A stretch of DNA of 43,580 nucleotides from the NCBI GenBank assembly GCA_900556395.1, contig USOQ01000014.1, positions 1-43,580 of the forward strand. The letters run 5' to 3'. A program made the position numbers and the translations under genes. Shown piece after piece: positions 7,640 through 16,327 of this stretch (position 1 is its first letter; each line of letters begins with the position of its first letter). Under the pieces are notes generated by a model. The model was not told the DNA's origin. It did no database searches and saw nothing but the letters and a program-made list of their open reading frames with translations. The stretch is from Candidatus Segatella caccae. Lineage in GTDB: Bacteria > Bacteroidota > Bacteroidia > Bacteroidales > Bacteroidaceae.

Positions 7640-7672
7640 GTATCAATCGGACACTACAAAGCCTATTGATAC
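7640..7672 (+). other. Inverted repeat in the folC upstream region
   Basis: GTATCAAT (7640-7647) and ATTGATAC (7665-7672) are perfect inverted repeats with a 17-nt loop, ending 21 nt before the folC ATG. A shorter pair, AGACA-CC-TGTCT, lies at 7609-7620. They could be an operator or a leader hairpin; no known riboswitch pattern is evident. Confidence 0.35.
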
Positions 7673-7693
7673 CAAGCAGAACAAATAAAAAAA

Positions 7694-8986
7694 ATGAACT
7701 ATAAAGAGACTACAGAATATCTTTTTACAAGAACGCCAGTCTTTGAAAAAGTAGGTGCTTCTGCCTACAAACCAGGGCTTTATAACACTCAAGCTCTTGA
7801 CGAGCATTTCGGTCTTCCGCATCGCCACTATAAAACAATTCATGTAGCAGGAACCAACGGCAAGGGTTCTTGCTCACACACCATTGCTGCTATCTTGCAG
7901 AAACAAGGTTACAAAGTAGGGCTATACACATCACCACACCTGGTAGACTTCCGTGAGAGAATACGGGTCAACGGAATTTGTATTCCTGAACAATATGTTG
8001 TAGACTTCGTGGAAAACGAACGCACTTTCTTTGAACCTCTTCATCCTTCCTTCTTTGAACTAACTACGGCTTTGGCATTCAAATACTTCGCTGAACAAGA
8101 GGTAGACTATGCCGTCATCGAAGTGGGATTGGGCGGTAGACTCGACTGCACCAACATCATATCCCCTATTCTTTCTGTTATCACCAACATCAGCTTCGAC
8201 CATACGCAACTGCTGGGAGATACGCTCGCCAAGATTGCATCAGAAAAGGCTGGCATTATCAAAAAACAGGTACCTGTTGTCATCGGTAGCACCACTCCCG
8301 AGACTCGCAACGTATTCCAAACCGTAGCGCAAGAAAAGGAGGCTCCTATCATCTTTGCAGAGGACTCCGTATTCGGCCAAACCTCTGTCATGGTTACTGA
8401 TAGCGGCAAGCACTTATTCCCGACACAGGATTTCGGAACCATCGAACTGGATCTAAAGGGCGCTTGCCAAACCGAAAACACCAAAACGATACTTTGTGCC
8501 ATGTCACTGCTACTTGATATGGGCGTCGTAAACAAAGATTCTATCATTACTGGATTTGCCAACGTATGCAAGAATACTGGCTTACGAGGTAGATGGGAAA
8601 CACTCGGAGAAAAGCCTCTCATCGTTTGCGATACGGGACATAATGTAGCAGGATGGAATTATCTTAGCAAGCAGATAGAAAAGCAACCGTGTGCACACCG
8701 ACATATCGTATTCGGCATGGTAGACGACAAGGATGTATCAAGCGTTCTCGAACTTTTGCCCAAAAACAATACAACCTACTATTGGACACAAGCTTCCACC
8801 AAGAGAGCTATTCCTGTAGAGAAGTTGTGCGAAATGGCCAAAAAACACCTACTCAATGGCAACACCTATTCTTCTGTAAAAGAAGCATTTGAAGCTGCCA
8901 AGAGTCAAGCACAAGAAGCCGACTTCGTCTTCGTGGGTGGTTCAAGCTATATCGTGGCTGATTTGCTGAGTTCCTGTATTTTTTGA
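7694..8986 (+). CDS. folC: Bifunctional folylpolyglutamate synthase / dihydrofolate synthase
   Basis: This 430-residue Mur-ligase-fold cytosolic enzyme adds glutamate to dihydropteroate and to folates using ATP. The P-loop is HVAGTNGKGS (about 51-60), followed by YTSPHLVDFRERIRVNG, typical of FolC. GLGGRLDCTNI and NISFDHTQLLGDTLAKIASEKAGI are further family signatures in the central domain. The C-terminal Rossmann domain includes VCDTGHNVAGW. Length is normal. It appears to be monocistronic: upstream is the dnaJ terminator and downstream the promoter of the galactose genes. The start at MNYKETTEYLF fits the family. Confidence 0.93.
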   Translation: MNYKETTEYLFTRTPVFEKVGASAYKPGLYNTQALDEHFGLPHRHYKTIHVAGTNGKGSCSHTIAAILQKQGYKVGLYTSPHLVDFRERIRVNGICIPEQYVVDFVENERTFFEPLHPSFFELTTALAFKYFAEQEVDYAVIEVGLGGRLDCTNIISPILSVITNISFDHTQLLGDTLAKIASEKAGIIKKQVPVVIGSTTPETRNVFQTVAQEKEAPIIFAEDSVFGQTSVMVTDSGKHLFPTQDFGTIELDLKGACQTENTKTILCAMSLLLDMGVVNKDSIITGFANVCKNTGLRGRWETLGEKPLIVCDTGHNVAGWNYLSKQIEKQPCAHRHIVFGMVDDKDVSSVLELLPKNNTTYYWTQASTKRAIPVEKLCEMAKKHLLNGNTYSSVKEAFEAAKSQAQEADFVFVGGSSYIVADLLSSCIF

Positions 8987-9015
8987 TTTTTTAAGTCAAA
9001 TATGTTGCAAAAAAA

Positions 9016-9046
9016 TTTGTGATATCATTTTTTTTTATTTACTTTG
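9016..9046 (+). promoter_or_regulatory. Promoter of the galactose gene cluster
   Basis: TTTG (9016-9019), 19-bp spacer, then TTACTTTG (9039-9046), one mismatch from TAnnTTTG. The distal galM ATG is 48 bp downstream. Confidence 0.6.
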
Positions 9047-9093
9047 CATTATGTTACTTTAAAACATTCGCATAACTTAAAAATTGGGATATT

Positions 9094-10179
9094 ATGAATA
9101 CAGAACCAGCAAATAAGTGCGGTCTGAAAAGAGAAGATTTTCAGACCACAGTCAATGGCAAGCAAACTGACTTGTTCGTATTGAAAAACAACAATGGAAA
9201 CGAGGTTGCTGTAACGAACTACGGAGGAGCTATCGTAGCCATTATGATGCCCGACAAAGACGGCAATTATGCTAACCTGATTCAAGGACATGACAACATA
9301 CAGGATGTCATCCATTCACCAGAACCTTTCCTCAGCGTTCTTATTGGTCGCTACGGCAATCGTATCAAGGAAGGTAAATTCACTCTTCATGGAAAAGAAT
9401 ACCAGTTGGCTTGCAACGATGGCCCTAACCATCTGCACGGCGGTCCAACAGGTTTCCATGCTCACGTATGGGATGCCATGCAGGTAAGCAGCAATGCTGT
9501 GGTTCTTAAGTATACAAGTCCATATGGAGAAGAAGGATTTACTGGTGAGCTCAACGTTTGGGTTGCTTACACACTGACAGATGACGATGAACTCGTTATC
9601 AAATATCAGGCTACAACCAATAAGTTGACTATTGTCAACCTAACACACCACGCATTCTTCTCTATTCAGGGAATTGCCAACCCAACACCTACCATCGACA
9701 ACATCATCTGCCAGGTTAACGCAGACTTCTATCTGCCTATAGACGAGGTATCTATCCCAACGGGTGAAATCCTTAAGGTGGAAGGTACACCATTCGATTT
9801 CCGTACTCCCAAGACTATCGGTCAGGATATTGACGCTGACCATGAGCAAATCAAGAATGGTCAAGGTTTCGACCACAACTATGTACTCAACAAGAAAGAG
9901 GAAGGTGAGTTAAGTTTTGCGGCTAAGATTAAAGACCCTGTCAGCTGTAGAACCATGGAAGTATATACCACAGAACCTGGCTTGCAGATGTATACAGGTA
10001 ACTTCTTGACTGGCATATCAGGTCAGCATGGTGCCACTTTCCCTCGTCGTAGTGCTGTTTGCTTCGAGGCTCAGAAATTCCCTGATACTCCTAATCATCC
10101 CTATTTTCCAAGTTGCCGCTTAAAACCAGGCGACACCTATACACAGAAAACTATTTATAAGTTTGGTGTAGAAAAATAA
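9094..10179 (+). CDS. galM: Aldose 1-epimerase (cytosolic galactose mutarotase)
   Basis: This 361-residue enzyme interconverts alpha and beta anomers of D-galactose or glucose, feeding galactokinase. No signal peptide is visible, so it should act in the cytosol. Family hallmarks: LTNYGGAI-like VTNYGGAIVAI (about 48-58), IGRYGNRIKEGKF (about 87-99), NHLHGGPTGFHAHVWDA with the substrate-binding His, NLTHHAFFSIQG with the catalytic His, and TTEPGLQMYTGNF near the C-terminus, where the catalytic Glu is expected. The MFS transporter and galK follow, so the three form a galactose uptake and activation module, although a terminator-like hairpin separates this gene from the transporter. Confidence 0.92.
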   Translation: MNTEPANKCGLKREDFQTTVNGKQTDLFVLKNNNGNEVAVTNYGGAIVAIMMPDKDGNYANLIQGHDNIQDVIHSPEPFLSVLIGRYGNRIKEGKFTLHGKEYQLACNDGPNHLHGGPTGFHAHVWDAMQVSSNAVVLKYTSPYGEEGFTGELNVWVAYTLTDDDELVIKYQATTNKLTIVNLTHHAFFSIQGIANPTPTIDNIICQVNADFYLPIDEVSIPTGEILKVEGTPFDFRTPKTIGQDIDADHEQIKNGQGFDHNYVLNKKEEGELSFAAKIKDPVSCRTMEVYTTEPGLQMYTGNFLTGISGQHGATFPRRSAVCFEAQKFPDTPNHPYFPSCRLKPGDTYTQKTIYKFGVEK

Positions 10180-10195
10180 CACCTAATTATATATT

Positions 10196-10228
10196 GGAGC
10201 AGGTTCTCAAAAGCGCCTGCTCCTTTTT
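10196..10228 (+). terminator. Hairpin terminator after galM
   Basis: GGAGCAGG (10196-10203) pairs with CCTGCTCC (10216-10223); the loop is 12 nt and TTTTT follows. It implies at least partial uncoupling of galM from the transporter. Confidence 0.75.
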
Positions 10229-10248
10229 CTCGTTTTGTAAAAGTTGCC

Positions 10249-10314
10249 ACATTCCTAAGTAGATAACATTCTTATCAAGTAGAAAACATTCTATGCGCAA
10301 AGAAGACCACATTC
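10249..10314 (+). promoter_or_regulatory. Four ACATTC direct repeats upstream of the sugar transporter
   Basis: ACATTC occurs at 10249-10254, 10266-10271, 10286-10291 and 10309-10314 (steps of 17, 20 and 23 bp), mostly preceded by A or C and followed by TTA or CTA. They sit in the gap before the MFS gene, where no clear TAnnTTTG box is visible. They could be activator or repressor half-sites; this is inference. Confidence 0.3.
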
Positions 10315-10407
10315 TTAAATAAATGTTGGATATTGCTTTTCAGGAAGAGAATAACACCTTTAAAAAAAATCAATAATAATAAACAATATCAACTATCTAA
10401 ATTAAAA

Positions 10408-11733
10408 ATGGAAAGCCAAAACAAAAATGGTAACATCATCGCCATTATCACGATGATGTTTCTTTACGCCATGATTTCGTTTGTTACGAATCTGGCCGCT
10501 CCTATCGGAGTCATCTGGAAAAATGTATTCGCCGACAGCGGTAGTGCAAACATGATCGGTATGTTAGGTAATGCTATGAACTTCTTAGCTTACCTCTTCA
10601 TGGGTATTCCTGCAGGCAAGTTACTCACCAAGATTGGTTACAAGAAAACAGCCCTCACTGGTATTGCTACTGGTTTTGTGGGTGTCTTCATCCAGTTTAT
10701 TTCTGGTAAGTTCGGAGCCGACATCTCAGGATTCGCTGTTTATCTCTTCGGTGCCTTCATCTCAGGTTTCGCTGTTTGTATCCTCAACACAGTGGTAAAC
10801 CCCATGTTGAACCTTCTCGGTGGTGGTGGTAATCGTGGTAATCAGCTGAACCTCATTGGTGGTACACTCAACAGCTTGTCAGGTACTTTAACTCCTATGC
10901 TTGTAGGTGCACTCATCGGTACTGTAACTGCTAATACACAAATGGTGGATGTAAATCTTGTACTCTACATTGCTTTGGCTGTATTTGCATTGGCATTCTT
11001 CACTTTAATCTTCATCCCTATTCAGGATCCTGAAATGGGTAAGACAACAGAGAAAACCATATTCGAGCACTCTCCTTGGGCCTTCCGTCACTTTAATCTT
11101 GGCGTTTTGGCTATCTTTGTTTATGTAGGTGTCGAAGTAGGTATCCCTGGAACATTAAACTTCTATCTCTCTGATACAACAGCAAATGGTGGCGGCTTTA
11201 TCAATGGCGTAGTCATTGCCAATGCAGCAGCCATCGGTGGTTTCGTAGCGGGTACATACTGGCTCTTGATGTTGGTAGGTCGTCTTTGCTCAAGCTTTAT
11301 CGCTGACAAGGTTTCAAGCCGTCAGATGATGATATTTGCGAATGGTGCTGGCATTATCTTTATTCTCCTTGCTGTTATCCTCGGCAAGTCTACCACAGTA
11401 GAGATGCCTGTATTTACTGGTACTTCGTTCCAGACTGTTACAGTGCCTATTGCAGCCATGTTCTTGGTTCTTTGCGGTCTCTGTACTTCTATCATGTGGG
11501 CATCTATCTTCAACCTGGCTACCGAAGGTCTTGGCAAATATACCGCTCAGGCTGCCGGTATCTTCATGATGATGGTAGTTGGTGGTGGACTGATTCCATT
11601 GGTACAGAACTTCATCGCTGACAATGCTGGTTACATGACAAGCTACATCGTGCCTCTCGTATGTATGGGCTATATGCTATTCTATGCAGTAATAGGCTGC
11701 AAGAATGTTAATAAAGACATTCCTGTCGAATAA
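10408..11733 (+). CDS. MFS sugar transporter, probable glucose/galactose permease
   Basis: This 441-residue polytopic inner-membrane protein has about twelve hydrophobic helices, in the FHS (fucose/glucose-galactose:H+) style of the major facilitator superfamily. After helix 4 comes NTVVNPMLNLLGGGGNRGNQ, an Asn-Pro-containing motif seen in FucP/GluP-type carriers. I chose the ATG at 10408 (MESQNKNGNII) because the in-frame upstream ATG at 10333 would add a basic, Asn/Lys-rich stretch lacking family character. From memory, B. thetaiotaomicron places a glucose/galactose transporter between galM and galK, which fits this order. Substrate is inferred from neighbours. Confidence 0.82.
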   Translation: MESQNKNGNIIAIITMMFLYAMISFVTNLAAPIGVIWKNVFADSGSANMIGMLGNAMNFLAYLFMGIPAGKLLTKIGYKKTALTGIATGFVGVFIQFISGKFGADISGFAVYLFGAFISGFAVCILNTVVNPMLNLLGGGGNRGNQLNLIGGTLNSLSGTLTPMLVGALIGTVTANTQMVDVNLVLYIALAVFALAFFTLIFIPIQDPEMGKTTEKTIFEHSPWAFRHFNLGVLAIFVYVGVEVGIPGTLNFYLSDTTANGGGFINGVVIANAAAIGGFVAGTYWLLMLVGRLCSSFIADKVSSRQMMIFANGAGIIFILLAVILGKSTTVEMPVFTGTSFQTVTVPIAAMFLVLCGLCTSIMWASIFNLATEGLGKYTAQAAGIFMMMVVGGGLIPLVQNFIADNAGYMTSYIVPLVCMGYMLFYAVIGCKNVNKDIPVE

Positions 11734-11749
11734 GAAAAAGAAAATAGGA

Positions 11750-11781
11750 TTAGCCCTGAAACTTTGCTATTTCAGGGCTAA
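11750..11781 (+). other. Perfect 12-bp hairpin between transporter and galK
   Basis: TTAGCCCTGAAA (11750-11761) pairs perfectly with TTTCAGGGCTAA (11770-11781) around an 8-nt loop. It is followed by AACATACC, not a T-run, so it is unlikely to be a classical terminator. It may be a transcript-stabilising or processing stem between cistrons. Confidence 0.6.
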
Positions 11782-11830
11782 AACATACCAAGACAAACCC
11801 TTTTAAAAAACAACTAAAAACTAAAAGATT

Positions 11831-12991
11831 ATGGATATCGAAAAAGTAAGAAGCCGATTCATCAAACATTTTGATGGTAAAACTGGAAACATTTATATGT
11901 CACCAGGTCGCATCAATCTCATTGGTGAACATACCGATTACAATGGTGGATTTGTATTCCCAGGTGCTGTAGATAAAGGTATCATGGCAGAAATTCGCCC
12001 TAATGGTACTAACACTGTTATGCTCTACTCCATCGACTTGAAGGATCGCGTAGAGTTCAAGGTGGATGACACAGAGGGGCCACGCGCATCTTGGGCACGC
12101 TACATCTATGGCATCTGCCAGGAAATGAAGTCATTAGGTGTTGAGGTAAAAGGTTTCAATGCAGCCTTCTATGGCGATGTTCCTCTCGGAGCGGGCATGT
12201 CCTCATCAGCAGCTTTGGAAAGTTGTTTTGCCTTCGCCTTGAATGATTTGTTTGGCGATAATAAGATATCCAAGTGGGATCTCGTTTTAGCAGGTCAAGC
12301 TACAGAGCATAAGTACGTCGGCGTTAACTGCGGCATCATGGACCAGTTTGCAAGTGTATTTGGAAAAGAGGGCAAACTGATGCGCCTCGACTGCAACAGC
12401 CGTGACTTTGAGTACTTCCCATTCGATCCCAAGGGCTACAAACTGGTTTTAGTTAATTCAAAAGTAAAACACGAATTAGCAGGTTCTCCATACAACGATC
12501 GTCGCAACTCTTGCGAAAATGTGGTGAAACACATAGCTGCAAAGCATCCTGAGGCTAAGTTTGAAACACTCCGTGACTGCACATGGGAGCAGCTTGAAGA
12601 GGTTCGTGCCGAGGTTGGTGAAGAGGATTACAGCCGTGCTCACTTTGTTTTAGGCGAAAAAGATCGTGTGTTGGCAGTATGCGATGCTCTTGAGAAAGGT
12701 GACTACGAAACCGTAGGTCAGAAGATGTACGAGACACACTATGGCCTAAGCAAGGAATACGAAGTTAGCTGCGAAGAACTCGACTTCCTCAACGACATCG
12801 CCAAAGAGAATGGTGTCACAGGTAGCCGAATCATGGGTGGTGGCTTTGGTGGTTGCACCATCAACCTGGTAAAAGACGAAATCTACGACCAATTTATTTG
12901 TGATGCAAAGACTAAGTTTGCAGCCAAGTATGGTCACGAACCTGAGGTCTACCCTGTTGTTATCTCAGAAGGTTCTCACAAAGTTTGCTAA
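11831..12991 (+). CDS. galK: Galactokinase
   Basis: This 386-residue GHMP-family kinase phosphorylates alpha-D-galactose to galactose 1-phosphate, the first step of the Leloir pathway. The galactokinase signature GRINLIGEHTDYNGGFVFP lies at about 27-45 and holds the substrate-contacting Glu, His and Asp. The ATP-binding GHMP loop is PLGAGMSSSAALE (about 121-133). NCGIMDQFASVFGK contains the catalytic Asp, and GGGFGGCTINLV is the third GHMP motif. Length is typical. It follows the MFS transporter by 97 bp with an intercistronic hairpin; galT and galE are not in the window. Confidence 0.95.
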   Translation: MDIEKVRSRFIKHFDGKTGNIYMSPGRINLIGEHTDYNGGFVFPGAVDKGIMAEIRPNGTNTVMLYSIDLKDRVEFKVDDTEGPRASWARYIYGICQEMKSLGVEVKGFNAAFYGDVPLGAGMSSSAALESCFAFALNDLFGDNKISKWDLVLAGQATEHKYVGVNCGIMDQFASVFGKEGKLMRLDCNSRDFEYFPFDPKGYKLVLVNSKVKHELAGSPYNDRRNSCENVVKHIAAKHPEAKFETLRDCTWEQLEEVRAEVGEEDYSRAHFVLGEKDRVLAVCDALEKGDYETVGQKMYETHYGLSKEYEVSCEELDFLNDIAKENGVTGSRIMGGGFGGCTINLVKDEIYDQFICDAKTKFAAKYGHEPEVYPVVISEGSHKVC

Positions 12992-13172
12992 CTGTTGCCA
13001 ACTATACTATAGAATATATTCTTCCCTCACAATCATTCACTGGTAGGATTTCTCTGAAATTACGAAACCGGAGGAGAGGAACAAGAATAGTTATACAAAT
13101 AGCTATCTGAATAGCTTATAAAAAACTCTAAACTAACTCGACAGAGAAGTTTAGTAATTATAAAAGAAATGC

Positions 13173-13211
13173 GAGCAAGTTCTTTGTTTATCAAGGAACT
13201 TGCTCCTTTTT
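13173..13211 (+). terminator. Terminator of the galactose cluster
   Basis: GAGCAAGTTC (13173-13182) pairs with GAACTTGCTC (13196-13205), followed by CTTTTT. It lies about 180 nt after galK. The rest of the 339-bp gap after galK shows only AT-rich sequence and the candidate operator at 13222. Confidence 0.8.
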
Positions 13212-13221
13212 ATATACAAAT

Positions 13222-13238
13222 AGTGTTAAAAATACACT
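13222..13238 (+). promoter_or_regulatory. Candidate operator upstream of the arabinose/pentose genes
   Basis: AGTGT (13222-13226) and ACACT (13234-13238) form an inverted repeat with a 7-bp AT spacer, 93 bp before the first gene of the arabinose set. A weak -7-like box TATTTTTA lies at 13290-13297. Since an AraR-like regulator is encoded in the same gene set, this is a possible binding site, but I cannot confirm the AraR motif from memory. Confidence 0.3.
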
Positions 13239-13330
13239 TTACATGAAAAATTCTTCTATCTTAACGATACAACTTCCAAATAATTGTAGTATTTTTACAC
13301 CCACAATAAATAACTAACCCTACACCTAAA

Positions 13331-14512
13331 ATGAAAAAAGTCTGTAATTTATTATTAGGAACTATCCTTTCAGTAGTACTCTTTTCGTGTAGTTCAACCC
13401 CTACATCTACACTAACGCAGTCGGGGCTATCACAGGCATCGTTCGACTCTACCATCTATGGGAAGAAGACAGAACTAATCGTTTTAAAGAATACCCACGG
13501 CATGGAAGTATGTCTTACCAACTATGGCGGCCGCGTGGTTTCACTTATCGTACCTGATAAAACAGGTAACCCTACAGATGTTGTTTTAGGTTACGACAAC
13601 CTCAGACAATATGCCGACACAGTAAACTCGCCATCAGACTACGGATCGAGTGTTGGAAGATATGCCAATCGTATTAAAAACTCTAAACTTTCGTTGGCAG
13701 GAAGTATTTACAACCTAAAGGCTAACGACCATGGCAACTGCTTGCATGGTGGCGGTAACACTGGATGGATGCATCAGGTGTATGATGTTACAGAAAAAAG
13801 TGATTCTTCTGTAACTTTCGTCATCAATGCACCAGATGATGAAAATGGTTTTCCTGGCAATGTGATAGCCTCAGCTACTTATACTGTCAAAGAAAACAAT
13901 ACTCTCGACATTGTTTTCAAGGCAACAACGGATAAAGAGACTGTCATCAACATGACCAATCACTCTTACTTCAACTTAAACGGAGACCCCTCAAAAGAAG
14001 GATTCAACCAAATCATGTACATCAACGCCGATCAGTTTACTCCTTCTGATTCTCTTTACATTCCTACTGGTGAGATTAAATCAGTAAAGGGAACTCCTAT
14101 GGATTTCCGTGTTCCGACGGCTATAGGCAAGAAGATAGACTATAACTATGACCAAATCAAAAACGCCACAGGCTATGACCATAACTGGTGCCTCAACACC
14201 TATAAAAAAGACAAAGGCAATGACAAAATCGTAGCCGCAAGTCTCTATTCGCCCCTAACGGGCATCTTACTTGAAGTGTTCACCAACGAACCTGGTATAC
14301 AAGTATACACGGGTAATTTCCAGGGCACAGGAATTGCTTGCAAACATGGCATCAAGTATCCCAAACATGTGAGCGTATGTTTTGAGAGCCAGAAGTACCC
14401 CGACTCTCCTACAAAGATAGCAGAAAAGACAGTGGGCTGGACCGATGCAACGCTAAAGCCTGGTGAAGAATATTATTCTCACTTAGCCTATAAGTTCAGC
14501 ATTAAGAAATAA
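13331..14512 (+). CDS. Exported lipoprotein aldose 1-epimerase (mutarotase)
   Basis: This 393-residue GalM paralogue begins with a lipoprotein signal peptide (MKKVCNLLLGTILSVVLFSC; acceptor Cys20). It is therefore likely tethered outside the cytoplasm, unlike the galM product at 9094. The core keeps the family motifs: LTNYGGRVVSLIVPD, VGRYANRIKNSKL, LHGGGNTGWMHQVYDV (His kept), NMTNHSYFNLNG (catalytic His) and FTNEPGIQVYTGNF. It probably equilibrates sugar anomers at the cell envelope, next to the sodium symporter gene 33 bp downstream. The context (AraR, AraD, GH51) suggests arabinose as a physiological substrate; this is inferred. Confidence 0.88.
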   Translation: MKKVCNLLLGTILSVVLFSCSSTPTSTLTQSGLSQASFDSTIYGKKTELIVLKNTHGMEVCLTNYGGRVVSLIVPDKTGNPTDVVLGYDNLRQYADTVNSPSDYGSSVGRYANRIKNSKLSLAGSIYNLKANDHGNCLHGGGNTGWMHQVYDVTEKSDSSVTFVINAPDDENGFPGNVIASATYTVKENNTLDIVFKATTDKETVINMTNHSYFNLNGDPSKEGFNQIMYINADQFTPSDSLYIPTGEIKSVKGTPMDFRVPTAIGKKIDYNYDQIKNATGYDHNWCLNTYKKDKGNDKIVAASLYSPLTGILLEVFTNEPGIQVYTGNFQGTGIACKHGIKYPKHVSVCFESQKYPDSPTKIAEKTVGWTDATLKPGEEYYSHLAYKFSIKK

Positions 14513-14545
14513 ACCTTCACAAAACCTAAACACAAATACTAAAAT

Positions 14546-16228
14546 ATGGAATTATTAGATTGGATTGTTATTGGTGCCTTCTGCTTGGCATTGATAGGTA
14601 TCGTGGTATGGGTTGTAAGTCAAAAGAACAACAACTCAGCAGATTATTTTTTGGGTGGTCGCGATGCCACATGGATAGCTATAGGAGCTTCCATCTTCGC
14701 CTCCAACATTGGTTCAGAACACTTGATTGGACTGGCAGGAGCAGGTGCCTCCAGCGGTATGGCTATGGCTCATTGGGAAATCCAAGGATGGATGATTCTC
14801 ATATTAGGATGGGTATTCGTACCATTCTACACCCGGTCGATGGTATATACCATGCCTGAGTTTTTGGAACGTCGATACAATCAAGAGAGCCGCACTATCC
14901 TGTCTATGATATCTCTCATTAGTTATGTGCTCACCAAAGTAGCCGTAACGGTATATGCAGGAGGGTTGGTCTTTCAACAGGTTTTCGGCATCAAGGAGAT
15001 TTGGGGCATTGACTTTTTCTGGATAGCAGCCATAGGGTTGGTACTCATCACTGCTATCTACACCATATTCGGTGGCATGAAGAGCGTACTCTACACCTCT
15101 GTGCTTCAGACCCCCATCTTGCTCCTTGGTTCATTGATAATCTTGGTATTGGGACTGAAAGCCGTAGGAGGTTGGGAACAGGTAATGAATATCTGTTCTT
15201 TGGAACCTGTTAATGATTACGGTAACCACATGACCGACTTGATTCGTGACCTACGCGACCCCAACTTCCCCTGGCTGGGTGCCTTAGTAGGTTCGGCAGT
15301 TATCGGTTTTTGGTACTGGTGTACCGACCAGTATATCGTTCAACGTGTGCTCTCAGGCAAAGATGAGAAAGAAGCCCGTCGTGGTACCATCTTTGGAGCA
15401 TACCTCAAGCTACTACCCGTATTTATCTTCCTTATCCCAGGAATGATAGCTTATGCACTGAACGTGAAGATGGGCGGCGGCTTCCTTCCTGTAGATGCCA
15501 ACGGCGTCGTTGTAAGCGATGCAGCTTTCCCCACCCTGGTTGCCAAACTGCTTCCTGCTGGTGTCAAAGGCCTTGTCGTATGTGGCATCTTAGCAGCGCT
15601 GATGAGTTCATTAGCTTCTTTGTTCAACTCATCAGCCATGTTGTTTACCATTGATTTCTATAAGCGTTTACGTCCTCAAACATCTGAGCAATCTCTTGTT
15701 CGCATCGGCCAAGTAGCTACTGTCGTCATCGTTATCCTCGGCATACTTTGGATTCCTATTATGCGTAGTGTAGGCAATGTCCTCTACAACTATTTACAAG
15801 ACGTACAGAGTGTTTTGGCTCCTGGTATCGCCGCAGCCTTCCTTCTCGGTATCTGTTGGAAACGTACATCTGCTAAAGGTGGTATGTGGGGCTTACTCTC
15901 TGGCATCCTCATCGGTCTTACTCGCTTAGGAGCTAAAGTGTACTATAGCAATACGCCCGACGCCTCTGACACATGGTTTAAATATGTATTCTACGATTTC
16001 AACTGGCTCTATTTCTGTGGTGTGATGCTCTTAGTATGCTGCTTGATAGTAGTTTTAGTAAGTCTGTGCACACAGGCACCCGATGCCGAAAAGATACAAG
16101 GCTTGGTGTTTGGTACGTCTACCCCGGAACAACGAGCTGCAACACGAGTCAGTTGGAATAAATGGGATGTCATTCACACCGTCATTATCCTTGCCTTTAC
16201 AGCTGCTTTCTATTGGTATTTTTGGTAA
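14546..16228 (+). CDS. Sodium:solute symporter (SSS family), probable sugar importer
   Basis: This 560-residue inner-membrane protein has about 13-14 hydrophobic helices. The first part (SADYFLGGRDATWIAIGASI, then FASNIGSEHLIGLAGAGA) matches the SGLT branch of the SSS family, where the ASN-GSEH region lines the sugar and sodium path in Vibrio vSGLT. FWYWCTDQYIVQR (about 254-266) is a second family signature. It would couple sodium inflow to uptake of arabinose or a related monosaccharide. The gene lies 33 bp after the exported mutarotase and 99 bp before araR, all on one strand, matching the arrangement I recall for the Bacteroides arabinose locus. Substrate is inferred from context. Confidence 0.87.
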   Translation: MELLDWIVIGAFCLALIGIVVWVVSQKNNNSADYFLGGRDATWIAIGASIFASNIGSEHLIGLAGAGASSGMAMAHWEIQGWMILILGWVFVPFYTRSMVYTMPEFLERRYNQESRTILSMISLISYVLTKVAVTVYAGGLVFQQVFGIKEIWGIDFFWIAAIGLVLITAIYTIFGGMKSVLYTSVLQTPILLLGSLIILVLGLKAVGGWEQVMNICSLEPVNDYGNHMTDLIRDLRDPNFPWLGALVGSAVIGFWYWCTDQYIVQRVLSGKDEKEARRGTIFGAYLKLLPVFIFLIPGMIAYALNVKMGGGFLPVDANGVVVSDAAFPTLVAKLLPAGVKGLVVCGILAALMSSLASLFNSSAMLFTIDFYKRLRPQTSEQSLVRIGQVATVVIVILGILWIPIMRSVGNVLYNYLQDVQSVLAPGIAAAFLLGICWKRTSAKGGMWGLLSGILIGLTRLGAKVYYSNTPDASDTWFKYVFYDFNWLYFCGVMLLVCCLIVVLVSLCTQAPDAEKIQGLVFGTSTPEQRAATRVSWNKWDVIHTVIILAFTAAFYWYFW

Positions 16229-16327
16229 TCAAACACCACCTCCATACCTCAGTACAAGATTACTGAGGTATGGGAATAAAATAGATATAGAATCCACATT
16301 AAAAACCTTATTTAAATAAGCAAACAC

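Noticed and set aside
10333..10407. Extended start for the MFS transporter
   Set aside because: The added 25 residues are basic and Asn-rich and precede a better start (MESQNKNG) in a typical AAAAATG context.
11750..11781. Intercistronic hairpin as a rho-independent terminator
   Set aside because: No T-run follows on either strand.
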